Shown here one piece after another: positions 33,732-42,172 of a stretch of 64,000 bases of DNA. This DNA comes from GCA-2720975 sp964467985 (GTDB taxonomy: Bacteria; Planctomycetota; UBA1135; GCA-002686595): assembly GCA_964467985.1 (NCBI GenBank), contig CAYXTP010000009.1, forward strand, positions 124,001-188,000. The letters run 5' to 3'. A program made the translations under genes and the position numbers. How positions within the stretch are numbered: the first letter of the stretch is position 1; each line of letters starts with the position of its first letter. The notes beneath the pieces are model-generated. The model saw nothing but the letters and a program-made list of their open reading frames with translations, searched no databases and had not been told where the DNA came from.

Positions 33732-36700
33732 TTAGCGATCGGCCATGAAACGCTGAAGCAGGTCCAGCAGCCACGCATCGCGCTCGTAGCCGCGCGGCGG
33801 GGGCGTGCCGAGCGGTTCGCCTCCCATGCGTTCGAGCTCGCGACGGGCTCGTTCCACAAGCCAGTCCGGTTCTTGCCCCATGACGTCAATCAAGAACACG
33901 AGCGCATCGCGGGTGCCGTGGCCGAGGAAGGCTTCGCTCGGCGGTGCGTTGAGGCGCCGAACCTCCCCCGCTGCGCGCAGCCAGGACAGGGGGTCATCGT
34001 GGATCACGTCATCCCACCACCGGAACCAAGCCTCGGCCGGGTCGGTGCTGGCCCTTTGATCCACACAGCTCAAGATGCAAAGCTCCCGAGCCACGGGCAC
34101 GTCGGCCGGATCTTCTGCCAAGACGCGCATCAGTGCAGGTGCGGCTTCCGGCACCGATTGGCGCGCCAGTATCAAAGCTGCCTCGCGGCGCAATTCAGGA
34201 GAGGGAGAACGCAACGCGCCGAACAACTGCTCCCAGGCCAGCTTGCCCAGGTCGAGCAACCCCTGACGCAGTACGGGGAAGGCACTGGTACGCTCGCCAC
34301 TGCGCAGGAGCGAGAGCATGATCGGGATCGCCTTGGGATCCTTGAGCGCCGCGATACCTTCGGCAGCGGACTGGTACAGGCGTCGGTCTTCGCCTGTGAG
34401 CGCTGTGACCAGGATATCGCGCGCGCCGGCGCCGCCGATTTGCCCCGTGGCGAACAAAGCAGGGACTCGAACATCTGGTGAGCCGGCGGAGGCCATGAGG
34501 AACACCTGCCTACGGGCGGCGGGCAGTGCACGGTTGCCGCAGGCCTGGATGGCTGCGACGCGGACATCGATAGCCTCGTCGTCCAGCAGAGCAAGAAGTC
34601 GTTCCTGGTCACCCTCTTGCAAACGCTCGGCCAATACGAAGGCGGCCACGGCACGCATGAGCGAGCGCGAATCTTCGGCGGCCTCATGTGCGGCGGAATG
34701 TCCGGCCGAAGAGACGATGTCGCTGATAGCCAGCATCGCGTCGGTGCCGAAACTGTCGTGCAAGGCGTCGATGAGTTGGTTGACGGGGGAGACTCCGCTA
34801 ACAACCGGGTCGCTGGCCAGAGCCGCCTGGTGGGCGAGGTTCGCCACACGCGCCGCGCGACCGGTGAAGTAAAGCTCATCCTTGAGCATCGATGTCAGTG
34901 CCTGGAAATCGGACGCGATCCCCCCACCGTCGGAGTACAGATTCTCCAAGGCCAACAGGTCGTCATCGCGCTGCGAGGGACTTAGCGCCGCCAGTCGCTC
35001 GATGATCAATTCTGCCATGCGCTCGCGTCGCTCCAGGTCACTGTGGTCCATTTCCCACCAAGTTGCCTCCGCTCGCCAAAGCGCCAGGCGTGAAGCGTGC
35101 TGATCAGGGTGGGGAAAGCGCTGCCACAGATTGCGGGTACGCAAGGAGTCGGTGAACGACAGGATGCGGTCGAACCACGCCTCTTCAACCCCAGGGCCCA
35201 TGACGAAGGACTTGGTGCGCCCGTCCAATCGCAGTTCCACACTGCGCGCCAGTTCGGCTTGTCCGCCTCGGACACCCGGCAAGCAGTCAGCGCCCAGGGC
35301 GCCCTCTGCCACGAGCAAGTCCAATAGGTCGCTGGCCTGACCGAGCGATAGGTAGAACGCCTCCCCATCCCGCGCCGAAGAACCAGTTGAGGCCAAATCG
35401 GGACCTATGACGGTAAACAGACGGCCAAGGGCTCGATCTTCCACGACAACCTGCAACAGTCCCTGCACGCCTTCGCGCACGGGAATCACAGCACGGCAAG
35501 CATGGAATTCTCTCTCGCCCGCCACCCACCAAGAAGCCCAGGCCGGGCCATTCGAGCCGTGCGAAACACCCGCAATTTGCGTCAGGCGTCGCAGGGCGGG
35601 TTCGCTCAAGGATTCGTAGTCATCAAAATAGGTGAAACCTGAGACAACCCGCACAAGTCGCTCGGGAACGGCATGTTCGAGCCACTCACTAGTCTCTGGA
35701 GAATTGCTGCGGAAGCCGATGCCCGCCAGAGCGGCGGCACAGGAGCCAGCCAAGAACTCATCACTTGAGTCCAGGCCGCGCAGCAAAGCCGGGACATGCG
35801 CCTCGGTCAGGATGGTCTGCAGCTGTGTGTCCTCGCGCTCGATGATGGCCAGCAGAGCGCAGGCCCCTTTGCGCAGGATCCAGCGCTCGCCGAATGCGAG
35901 GGCAAGCAACTTGTCCGTGATGGCTGAATCTTTGCGCGAAGCCAGCGCAGAAACGGCCCTGCGCGCCACGCGCGGGCGAGAATCGTCGATCATGGTGAGC
36001 AACAGCTCTGAAGCCTGCCCGCTTGAATTCGAACTGAGCAACTCCGTTGCCTTGAGTCGCCCATCACCACTGCGCGAGCGCAAGATGGGAATCAGGGAGG
36101 AGACAGGTGGAGGAATCGGCAGTCCAGAGAGGGCACGGAACGCAGCCGTGCGCACCGGACTCTGGGGATGTTCGAGCAGTTCGCACAGCAACTCAGGCGT
36201 AGCGTGCACGGGGTCGTAGGCGATGAACTCCTCGAGGGCGTTGCCACCCATGCGACCGGGCATGCGCGTCCTCAAGCGCCGAACGACGAGTTCTGCGTCC
36301 AACGGCTGCCCACCCCTCAATAGCACTCGCAATCCAGTCATGGATCGCACGGGCCACTCACTCGCCAGGGCCAGCCGCGCAGCTTGCAACCCCGGCTCGC
36401 CCAGAGAGAGCAGGGTCTCCACGGCCTGCAAGGCGACGGGATCATCGTTGGACTTGATGCGGTCCAATTGCGACAAGATATCGTCTGCAGCACGCGCAAT
36501 CCTGGGTGTACCGGGCAGAGCCTTGGGCGTCTCGGGAACCGCAGGGTTCGGAGTGACGACCGGCTTGTCCTTGCCGCCACTGCCTACCGGAAGGTCCAAT
36601 CCGTCTCGCCCAGAAGCCTTGACTTGGCGATGCAACATGACCTTGTGGCACACCTCGCAATCGGCCTGCTGGAACCCGTCCCGCGCCAGTGGGTCCAAAC

Positions 36701-36908
36701 GAGTCTTCAGGTTTGCAGAATTGCAAACCGTACACACCAAATGAGGACCGTTGAGCTTGTCCTTTTGTCTTGGCTTACCGCCCGCGACCTTGGGCAAGTC
36801 CTTGCCACGGGGCAGGTCGACTTGGGCATGAGCCTCTGAGGGGAGCAGCAAGGCGACTACGGCGCCGAACAGCAGTGACTGGAGTCTGGAGGTTTTGGCT
36901 GTACGCAT
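33732..36908 (-). CDS. Large exported HEAT-repeat protein with N-terminal CxxC/CxxCH module
   Basis: A 1058-aa protein started at ATG 36908 (MRTAKTSRLQ), with a signal peptide ending AHA at about 28. Residues 55-92 hold C59-TVC62 and C84-EVC87-H88, which could be a zinc ribbon or one c-type haem. From about 130 to 1040 come HEAT/PBS-lyase-like repeats, e.g. KATELLSSNSSGQASELLLTM. A non-repeat part around 470-700 contains a stretch I cannot assign (ERLVRVVSGFTYFDDYESLS). Such proteins are scaffolds in the periplasm. It lies upstream of the transglycosylase on the same strand, so they may share a transcript. An open extension to 37181 has no signal and is not used. Confidence 0.78.
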   Translation of the reverse strand: MRTAKTSRLQSLLFGAVVALLLPSEAHAQVDLPRGKDLPKVAGGKPRQKDKLNGPHLVCTVCNSANLKTRLDPLARDGFQQADCEVCHKVMLHRQVKASGRDGLDLPVGSGGKDKPVVTPNPAVPETPKALPGTPRIARAADDILSQLDRIKSNDDPVALQAVETLLSLGEPGLQAARLALASEWPVRSMTGLRVLLRGGQPLDAELVVRRLRTRMPGRMGGNALEEFIAYDPVHATPELLCELLEHPQSPVRTAAFRALSGLPIPPPVSSLIPILRSRSGDGRLKATELLSSNSSGQASELLLTMIDDSRPRVARRAVSALASRKDSAITDKLLALAFGERWILRKGACALLAIIEREDTQLQTILTEAHVPALLRGLDSSDEFLAGSCAAALAGIGFRSNSPETSEWLEHAVPERLVRVVSGFTYFDDYESLSEPALRRLTQIAGVSHGSNGPAWASWWVAGEREFHACRAVIPVREGVQGLLQVVVEDRALGRLFTVIGPDLASTGSSARDGEAFYLSLGQASDLLDLLVAEGALGADCLPGVRGGQAELARSVELRLDGRTKSFVMGPGVEEAWFDRILSFTDSLRTRNLWQRFPHPDQHASRLALWRAEATWWEMDHSDLERRERMAELIIERLAALSPSQRDDDLLALENLYSDGGGIASDFQALTSMLKDELYFTGRAARVANLAHQAALASDPVVSGVSPVNQLIDALHDSFGTDAMLAISDIVSSAGHSAAHEAAEDSRSLMRAVAAFVLAERLQEGDQERLLALLDDEAIDVRVAAIQACGNRALPAARRQVFLMASAGSPDVRVPALFATGQIGGAGARDILVTALTGEDRRLYQSAAEGIAALKDPKAIPIMLSLLRSGERTSAFPVLRQGLLDLGKLAWEQLFGALRSPSPELRREAALILARQSVPEAAPALMRVLAEDPADVPVARELCILSCVDQRASTDPAEAWFRWWDDVIHDDPLSWLRAAGEVRRLNAPPSEAFLGHGTRDALVFLIDVMGQEPDWLVERARRELERMGGEPLGTPPPRGYERDAWLLDLLQRFMADR

Positions 36909-37090
36909 GCTAGTTGGAGGGGAGTACCCGGGAGCAACTGCAGAGGATACGAGAAGGCTTGTCGTGGGTGGCGCTGAGCGGGCCAGTTCTGGGCCAGGTA
37001 GAGGGAGTCGTTCCCACGAGAGTGGGCTGGGGGCTTTGGTTGTGGGTCTTGAAGGACTGTGACCGGGGCGGATCGGCTCTTGGTTCTGGC

Positions 37091-37117
37091 CAAAAGACGA
37101 TCGGGGCTCACGCCCCG
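37091..37117 (-). terminator. Possible intrinsic terminator after recG
   Basis: CGGGGC-TCAC-GCCCCG gives a 6-bp GC stem with a 4-nt loop. On the minus strand it is followed after a few bases by TCTTTT. It lies about 70 nt beyond the recG stop and before the HEAT-repeat gene. Confidence 0.4.
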
Positions 37118-37183
37118 CCCATCCCATCTCGATCCCAGAGCAGCAGCAGCCCGCCAGCCAACCACACACGCAACCCAACAACC

Positions 37184-39226
37184 CTAGGGAGTCACCCTCC
37201 CCCCACTGCCCACATACATCCTGCCGAGGCCCACCTCTTTCCGGATGAGCTCCCGCGCAACAAGCAACAACTCCACATCGTCTTCCTCACTCGCACCTTC
37301 CAAGTTGACGCCCGATTGGCGGACGCCGGCCAAGTCCCCCATCCCACGCGCCTCCATGTCCGCCTCCGCCAATTCAAACCCATCCCGACTGCGCTCGAGC
37401 AACCGCAGGCGCTCCTCCGCTTTCTTGTCTCCAAGCAGGTAGCAGACGGAGTCCCCCGGTCCACGTCCCACCCGACCGCGCAGTTGGTGCAGTTGAGCGA
37501 GGCCGAGTCGCTCGGCATTCTCGATCACCATGACTGTCGCAGACGGCACATCCACGCCTACCTCGATCACGGTCGTCGCAACGAGTAGCCCGATATCCCC
37601 ACGGCGAAATCTGTCCAGCCGGTAACTGCGCTCCTCGGCAGGCACTCGGCCGTGAACCAGCTCGACTCCGAACTGCGCCAGATCCGACGCGAGAGCCTGT
37701 TCGTAGCGGCGCTCCGCAGCAGCCGTGCGCCCTCCCGCCTCGCCAGTGATCCGTGGGCAGACCCAGAAAACCTGCTCCCCGCGTTCCAAGCGCGGCAGTA
37801 GCTTCTTGGAGAGACCCCGGCGTTCCTGCCCCCTCAGCCAGTGGGTCGCCAAGTTCCCCCGGCCAGGTGGCACGCCATGCAGGATTGAAACGTCCAAATC
37901 CCCATAGACGGTCATTGCCAGGGTGCGGGGAATCGGCGTGGCGGTCATGAGCAGCAAGTGCGCATCCTCTCCCTTTTGCGCCAGGGCTGCCCTTTGATCC
38001 ACACCGAAGCGATGCTGCTCATCGATGACGACCAGCGCGAGGCGGGCGTAGTTGACCTTCTCTGAAAACAGGGCGTGGGTACCAAAAAGCACCTGTATCT
38101 CTCCCCTCTCCAGGCGTTGCAGGAGATAACGCCTCTCACCAGTTGGCAAGGAGCCTGTCAGCAAGCCCGCCTCGATTCCCACGTCCGAGAGAATGGAGCG
38201 CGACCCGTAGTAGTGCTGCTCAGCCAGTATTTCCGTCGGTGCCATCAGGGCGGCCTGACCATTGGCTTCGATGACCGCCATAGCCGCGTACAGAGCCATG
38301 GCCGTCTTGCCCGAGCCCACATCCCCTTGCAACAGGCGTCGCATCGGAGAGGGCTTGGATAGGTCGTCGCACAACTCGCCGAGCACCTCACGCTGGCCGG
38401 GAGTGAATCGATAGGGAAAACGCTGAGCGATCTCCTTCTTCTGGTCGAAAGTCAACTCGACTCGACAAGCTCGCCCGCCCCGTCTCCCCGATCGGCCCAG
38501 TTGCAATTGAGCTTGAACGGCAAGCAAGGACTCCAAGTAGACGCGACGGCGCGCACCTCTGAATGAGGTCGCGTCCGGCGGACAATGCAGATGAAGCAAA
38601 GCCCTGGGCAGGGGTGGAAGATCGTGGCTCGCAAGCACTTCCGCAGAGAGAGGCTCGTTCACGTGGCTTGTCCCCTTGCGGGCGACGAACCGGCACAAGC
38701 CACCCAACCACTCCCCGCTGATACCGTCGGCGACTGGATAGAGTGGCTCTACAGATCCGGGCGGTGGGAGCGGCTTGTCCTCCCGGCCCATGCGGGGATT
38801 GGAGAGTACGGGACCACTCCGGCCGGAGACCATGTCTCCCGCGAGTTCGATCGTCTCACCATTCGGCACGCGCTCGCGCACCCAAGGTTGGTTGAACCAA
38901 ACCAGATCCAGACTCTCGTCAGCCTGCACCAGCTTGGCTCGCAGGGCAGACCGGCGCCCCCCAAAGCGGGTGAGTCTCAGATCCTGCACGACACCCTGTA
39001 CGCGCACAGTTCCCGTTCCCTGAGCAACGGCCTCGCCCAGAGAACATGGCTCCACCCAGTGGTGAACGCCGACAGGCAACAGGAACAGGAGGTCCCGTTG
39101 GGTCACGAGCCCTAGCTTCCCGAGCGCCTTGCAGCGCGCAGGCCCGACCCCGGGCAGGTCGGCCAGGGCAGCGGAGACGGATGGGTCCGGGGCCTGAATC
39201 GGAAAGGGTCGTGTGGGACGGGGCAC
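37184..39226 (-). CDS. recG: ATP-dependent DNA helicase RecG
   Basis: A 680-aa helicase of normal RecG length. The N-terminal wedge/OB domain (about 60-150, with VRVQGVVQDLRLTRFGGRRSAL) precedes the helicase core. Walker A is LLQGDVGSGKTAMA, motif II is VIDEQHRFGVDQR, motif III is TATPIPRTLAMT, and motif VI is QLRGRVGRG. The C-terminal LEGASEEDD region replaces the usual 'GTRQSG' neighbour (VRQSGV is present). It remodels stalled forks and Holliday junctions. The start is GTG at 39226; the helix-hairpin-helix-like LPGVGPARCKALGKLG follows. Confidence 0.96.
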   Translation of the reverse strand: MPRPTRPFPIQAPDPSVSAALADLPGVGPARCKALGKLGLVTQRDLLFLLPVGVHHWVEPCSLGEAVAQGTGTVRVQGVVQDLRLTRFGGRRSALRAKLVQADESLDLVWFNQPWVRERVPNGETIELAGDMVSGRSGPVLSNPRMGREDKPLPPPGSVEPLYPVADGISGEWLGGLCRFVARKGTSHVNEPLSAEVLASHDLPPLPRALLHLHCPPDATSFRGARRRVYLESLLAVQAQLQLGRSGRRGGRACRVELTFDQKKEIAQRFPYRFTPGQREVLGELCDDLSKPSPMRRLLQGDVGSGKTAMALYAAMAVIEANGQAALMAPTEILAEQHYYGSRSILSDVGIEAGLLTGSLPTGERRYLLQRLERGEIQVLFGTHALFSEKVNYARLALVVIDEQHRFGVDQRAALAQKGEDAHLLLMTATPIPRTLAMTVYGDLDVSILHGVPPGRGNLATHWLRGQERRGLSKKLLPRLERGEQVFWVCPRITGEAGGRTAAAERRYEQALASDLAQFGVELVHGRVPAEERSYRLDRFRRGDIGLLVATTVIEVGVDVPSATVMVIENAERLGLAQLHQLRGRVGRGPGDSVCYLLGDKKAEERLRLLERSRDGFELAEADMEARGMGDLAGVRQSGVNLEGASEEDDVELLLVARELIRKEVGLGRMYVGSGGRVTP

Positions 39227-39278
39227 GGCAGCAATGTAGCGCAGTTGGCCCTATCAGACGTGTGAGTTTGAGGCGGGG

Positions 39279-40553
39279 TTACGCGTCGCTGGCCTGCTGA
39301 TGCCGCGCGCCCGTCACCAGACGACGTTCCACAGGTGCCAGCAGCAAGCTCGATAGGATTGCCGCCACCGCATAGAACACGACCGTAGTCGCCATCAAGA
39401 TCGTGTAGTTGCCGTCGGTTGCCTCCAAGATGCGCCCTGCAGCCAGGGGACCGATGACCCAACCCAGTCCCCACAAGGTGGCATTCAGGCCCGTTTGCAT
39501 CTCCCGGGCACCGGGCGGCGTGGCCTGCATCATCAGATTCTTGAGAATCGGATAGGCCGAATTCATCAGGGCCCCGCGCACGAGAAACGCGAAAATCGCC
39601 CAGGGCAGGCTCAGGGTGAAGGCCAGAAGCAGGAAGAAGGGGATGGACGACAATTCGATCGTGACGATTCCACGTACATAACCGAGCCGGCGGATCACGA
39701 ACGGAGTCGTCATGAAGCCGACCGCAAACAGCACTTGTCCGGCCGCGAACAGGTTGCCCCAATCGCCGGCTCCCATTCCGAACCGGTCCTTGAAGTACAG
39801 GGGCAGAAAGGGAATGCAGAGACCGGATCCGCAGGCGACGAGAACTTGCGGGATGGCGAAGCGCGTCATGACTCCTCGGTTCCTCAGGAACACAGGCCAG
39901 AGCCCCTCGCCCTTTTCGATCGAGGGTCGATCCAGGGGGATGCGGGCGAAGATCGCCGCTGCGAACACACTTAGTAGGCCCGCCCCGAATATCACCCGAC
40001 CGGTTGCCGCGGCCTCACCCCCTAGGGGGCCCTGCCAGTACATGACCAGGCGCCCAGCCACGGTGGCGGCAACGACCGCTGCCAGCGTCGGGAGGGCCTC
40101 GGCCAGTCCGAACAAACGCGCCCTGTCCTTGGAACTACTATGTCGGAACAGAAAGGGTGCAATGGCCACGTACTGCAGGGTCAGTGCAAAACCCGCCAGT
40201 AGGTTGATGGCGTAGAGCAGTCGCAGGTCCTCGACAAAGGGCAGGACCGAATAGGCCAAGCCCCCCACCGACGCGGACAGAACAAACACGCCGCGGGCGG
40301 GCCGGCGGGCCAACAGCACGGCCGCTGGAATCGCCACGGCGACCTTGCCCCAGGCGTCCGCCGATTGAATCCACCCGATTTGAGAATCGGACAATCCAAT
40401 GGCGTCCAGGTAGCGCACGAGAAGGGTGTAGACCACCGTGTGCGCAGCCCCGATCAGGGCCGCTCCGGTTAGGTACACCCGAGCCGATACAGACATGCCG
40501 CCCCGTGCCGAGGCCTCCCCCGGCTGGCCTGCCGTGGAGTCAGAGCCGGCCAC
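39279..40553 (-). CDS. Major facilitator superfamily transporter
   Basis: A 424-aa membrane protein with about 12 helices in two halves. Weak MFS loop motifs are present (LARRPARG after helix 2, and RRLGYVRG in the second half). The listed start is GTG at 40553, which directly abuts the stop of the cyclotransferase gene. An ATG at 40496 (MSVSARVYLTGAAL) is an equally good start. The substrate is unknown. It is probably cotranscribed with the upstream glutaminyl cyclase gene. Confidence 0.83.
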   Translation of the reverse strand: MAGSDSTAGQPGEASARGGMSVSARVYLTGAALIGAAHTVVYTLLVRYLDAIGLSDSQIGWIQSADAWGKVAVAIPAAVLLARRPARGVFVLSASVGGLAYSVLPFVEDLRLLYAINLLAGFALTLQYVAIAPFLFRHSSSKDRARLFGLAEALPTLAAVVAATVAGRLVMYWQGPLGGEAAATGRVIFGAGLLSVFAAAIFARIPLDRPSIEKGEGLWPVFLRNRGVMTRFAIPQVLVACGSGLCIPFLPLYFKDRFGMGAGDWGNLFAAGQVLFAVGFMTTPFVIRRLGYVRGIVTIELSSIPFFLLLAFTLSLPWAIFAFLVRGALMNSAYPILKNLMMQATPPGAREMQTGLNATLWGLGWVIGPLAAGRILEATDGNYTILMATTVVFYAVAAILSSLLLAPVERRLVTGARHQQASDA

Positions 40554-41399
40554 CTACTCGTCGACCCGAATCTCGTAGAGGTTGGGCCAGTGCTTGCCGG
40601 TAATGTAGATCTTGTCTTGTTGCTCGTCGTACGCGATGCCGTTCAACACATCTTGCACTTGGTCAGCGACGCCCTGTCTGTCTTGCAGACCGTTCAGGTC
40701 AATGACAGAGCGCACCTCACCCGAATCGGGATCAATCCGCACGATCAGCTCCTGCTGATAGAGGTTGGCCCAGATTTCGCCCTTGATGAACTCAAGTTCG
40801 TTCAGGTCGTACACCGGCCGCTTGTTCCACGTGACGGATAGTAGGTGGTCTACCTTGAGATCTGTGGGGCCTACGAATCGCAGGGTGTCGGTGCCGTCGC
40901 TTGTGATCAAGAACTCGCCGTCGGTACAGAGTCCCCAACCCTGCCCCTCATAGGTCAAGCGGTACTGCTCATGGAAATTGCGTCGGTCGTAGACAAAGGC
41001 GACGCCCTCTTGCCAGGTCAGTTGTACGAGCAGCCCCTTCCAGATCGCGATGCCCTCACCGAAGTAGGCGTCCTCCAAGCGGTGCCGCAGCTTGGACTTG
41101 CCCGTCTCCAGGTCTACGGTCATCAAGGTGGATTCCCCGTAGCGTCCGGTACCCTCGTAGAGCACCCCATCGTGGAATACCAAGCCCTGTGTGTAGGACG
41201 ACCGATCGTGAGGGTACGTCTTGACGATCGAGTACTTGTGGATCTTCACCTCTTGGACGCCAGGCGAAGGATTGTCCTGTGCTGCGCTTGCCCCACCGTT
41301 CTGGGGTTCGGGCTGCGGCTCCTGGGTTGAACAGGAACTGCAGGCCGTCAACAGGGCCAAGGCCAGGGGCGCAGCGTTGCGAAGGGGTGAGGTCGACAT
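40554..41399 (-). CDS. Glutaminyl-peptide cyclotransferase (glutamine cyclotransferase) lipoprotein
   Basis: A 281-aa lipoprotein. ATG at 41399 gives a signal with lipobox LLTAC. The mature part is the plant/bacterial glutamine cyclotransferase beta-propeller: YPHDRSSYTQGLVFHDGVLYEGTGRYG (the signature strand pair), then EGIAIW, the LTW repeats and the C-terminal NGIAYDEQQDKIYITGKHWP. It should convert N-terminal Gln of exported peptides to pyroglutamate in the periplasm. The frame is open to 41435, but the lipoprotein signal fixes the start. The MFS gene follows without a gap. Confidence 0.88.
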   Translation of the reverse strand: MSTSPLRNAAPLALALLTACSSCSTQEPQPEPQNGGASAAQDNPSPGVQEVKIHKYSIVKTYPHDRSSYTQGLVFHDGVLYEGTGRYGESTLMTVDLETGKSKLRHRLEDAYFGEGIAIWKGLLVQLTWQEGVAFVYDRRNFHEQYRLTYEGQGWGLCTDGEFLITSDGTDTLRFVGPTDLKVDHLLSVTWNKRPVYDLNELEFIKGEIWANLYQQELIVRIDPDSGEVRSVIDLNGLQDRQGVADQVQDVLNGIAYDEQQDKIYITGKHWPNLYEIRVDE

Positions 41400-41465
41400 G
41401 AGGAGCTCTGTGAACTCCTTAAGTCTACGCCCCAAGGCGCGGGTGGCACGACCCCGCAGGAGGGA

Positions 41466-41771
41466 TCAGTCCGTGGCAACCGCTGCAGACCCGGCCTCAC
41501 TGGCTTGAACGGGTTCGGCACCTTGGCCAATCCAGAGTGCGAGCGTCATGCCGACGACGAGGGCCGCAATCGCGACGCGCTGGAGGGGGTGTTGCCCAAT
41601 GTTGTGGTTCGATTTCCCCCCAAAGCGGGAATGAAAGCCCCCAGGCATGGCAGAACCCACCGGTCGCAGGCTGGGAACCAGGGTCGTGCCGAAGATTTCC
41701 ACGGCGGGACCAATGCCGGAAAGGGGACTGCAGGGCTCGGATGTGTTGTAGGGGTTGTAGAGATCCCTCAT
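41466..41771 (-). CDS. Small protein with one C-terminal membrane helix, unknown
   Basis: A 101-aa protein with ATG at 41771 and a purine-rich AGGAAG about 6 nt upstream, so it is likely translated. Residues 1-60 are polar and Pro/Gly-rich (MRDLYNPYNTSEP opening). One hydrophobic helix lies near 67-83 (VAIAALVVGMTLALWIG), followed by a short tail. It looks like a tail-anchored or single-pass protein. I recognise no family. It is divergent from the giant macroglobulin-like gene across 401 bp. Confidence 0.55.
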   Translation of the reverse strand: MRDLYNPYNTSEPCSPLSGIGPAVEIFGTTLVPSLRPVGSAMPGGFHSRFGGKSNHNIGQHPLQRVAIAALVVGMTLALWIGQGAEPVQASEAGSAAVATD

Positions 41772-42172
41772 GACTCTTCCTCGCTTTTTTCAGGACAGGT
41801 GGGCCTGTCGTTTGGGGAGTCTCGTTCGACTCCTTGAGTGCCTCTCCGGTCTTGTCGGGGATGCGGGGCCACGTAGGCGCAAAAATCCGCGCAAAGGGCC
41901 TTCCTGATGCCAAGAGAGTGGGTTTATGTGCCCGATTGGAACCTCGAATCGAGATCCGGCCCTCGTCGCGAGCTGCTCTCCACCCCCACTCTCGGCTACC
42001 AATCAGAGCTAGCAGGACCCACTGCGGCCCGTACCCTGAGCCCTGGCCGCAGGATGCCGCAACAACTGCATCGGCCCCGCCGTTGAAACCCAGTTGCCCT
42101 GTCTCTCCGGCCGGGCTAGGCCCTGCCTAGCCGACCCGCTCCGTTCTCACCCTCAGCCCACGCAGGACTCCC
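41772..42172. other. Divergent intergenic region before the macroglobulin-like gene
   Basis: About 401 bp. It must hold promoters for the small gene on the minus strand and the large gene on the plus strand, but I cannot pick a convincing -35/-10 pair. It contains an inverted repeat GGGAGTC-TCGTTC-GACTCC near 41815-41833, on the minus-strand gene's side, and the hairpin listed at 42114-42132. No coding frame or RNA gene is seen. Confidence 0.6.
42114..42132 (+). promoter_or_regulatory. Hairpin in the leader of the macroglobulin-like gene
   Basis: GGCTAGG-CCCTG-CCTAGCC, a perfect 7-bp stem with a 5-nt loop, ends 40 nt before the ATG at 42173. It could be a leader hairpin or an operator. No T-run follows. 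Confidence 0.35.
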
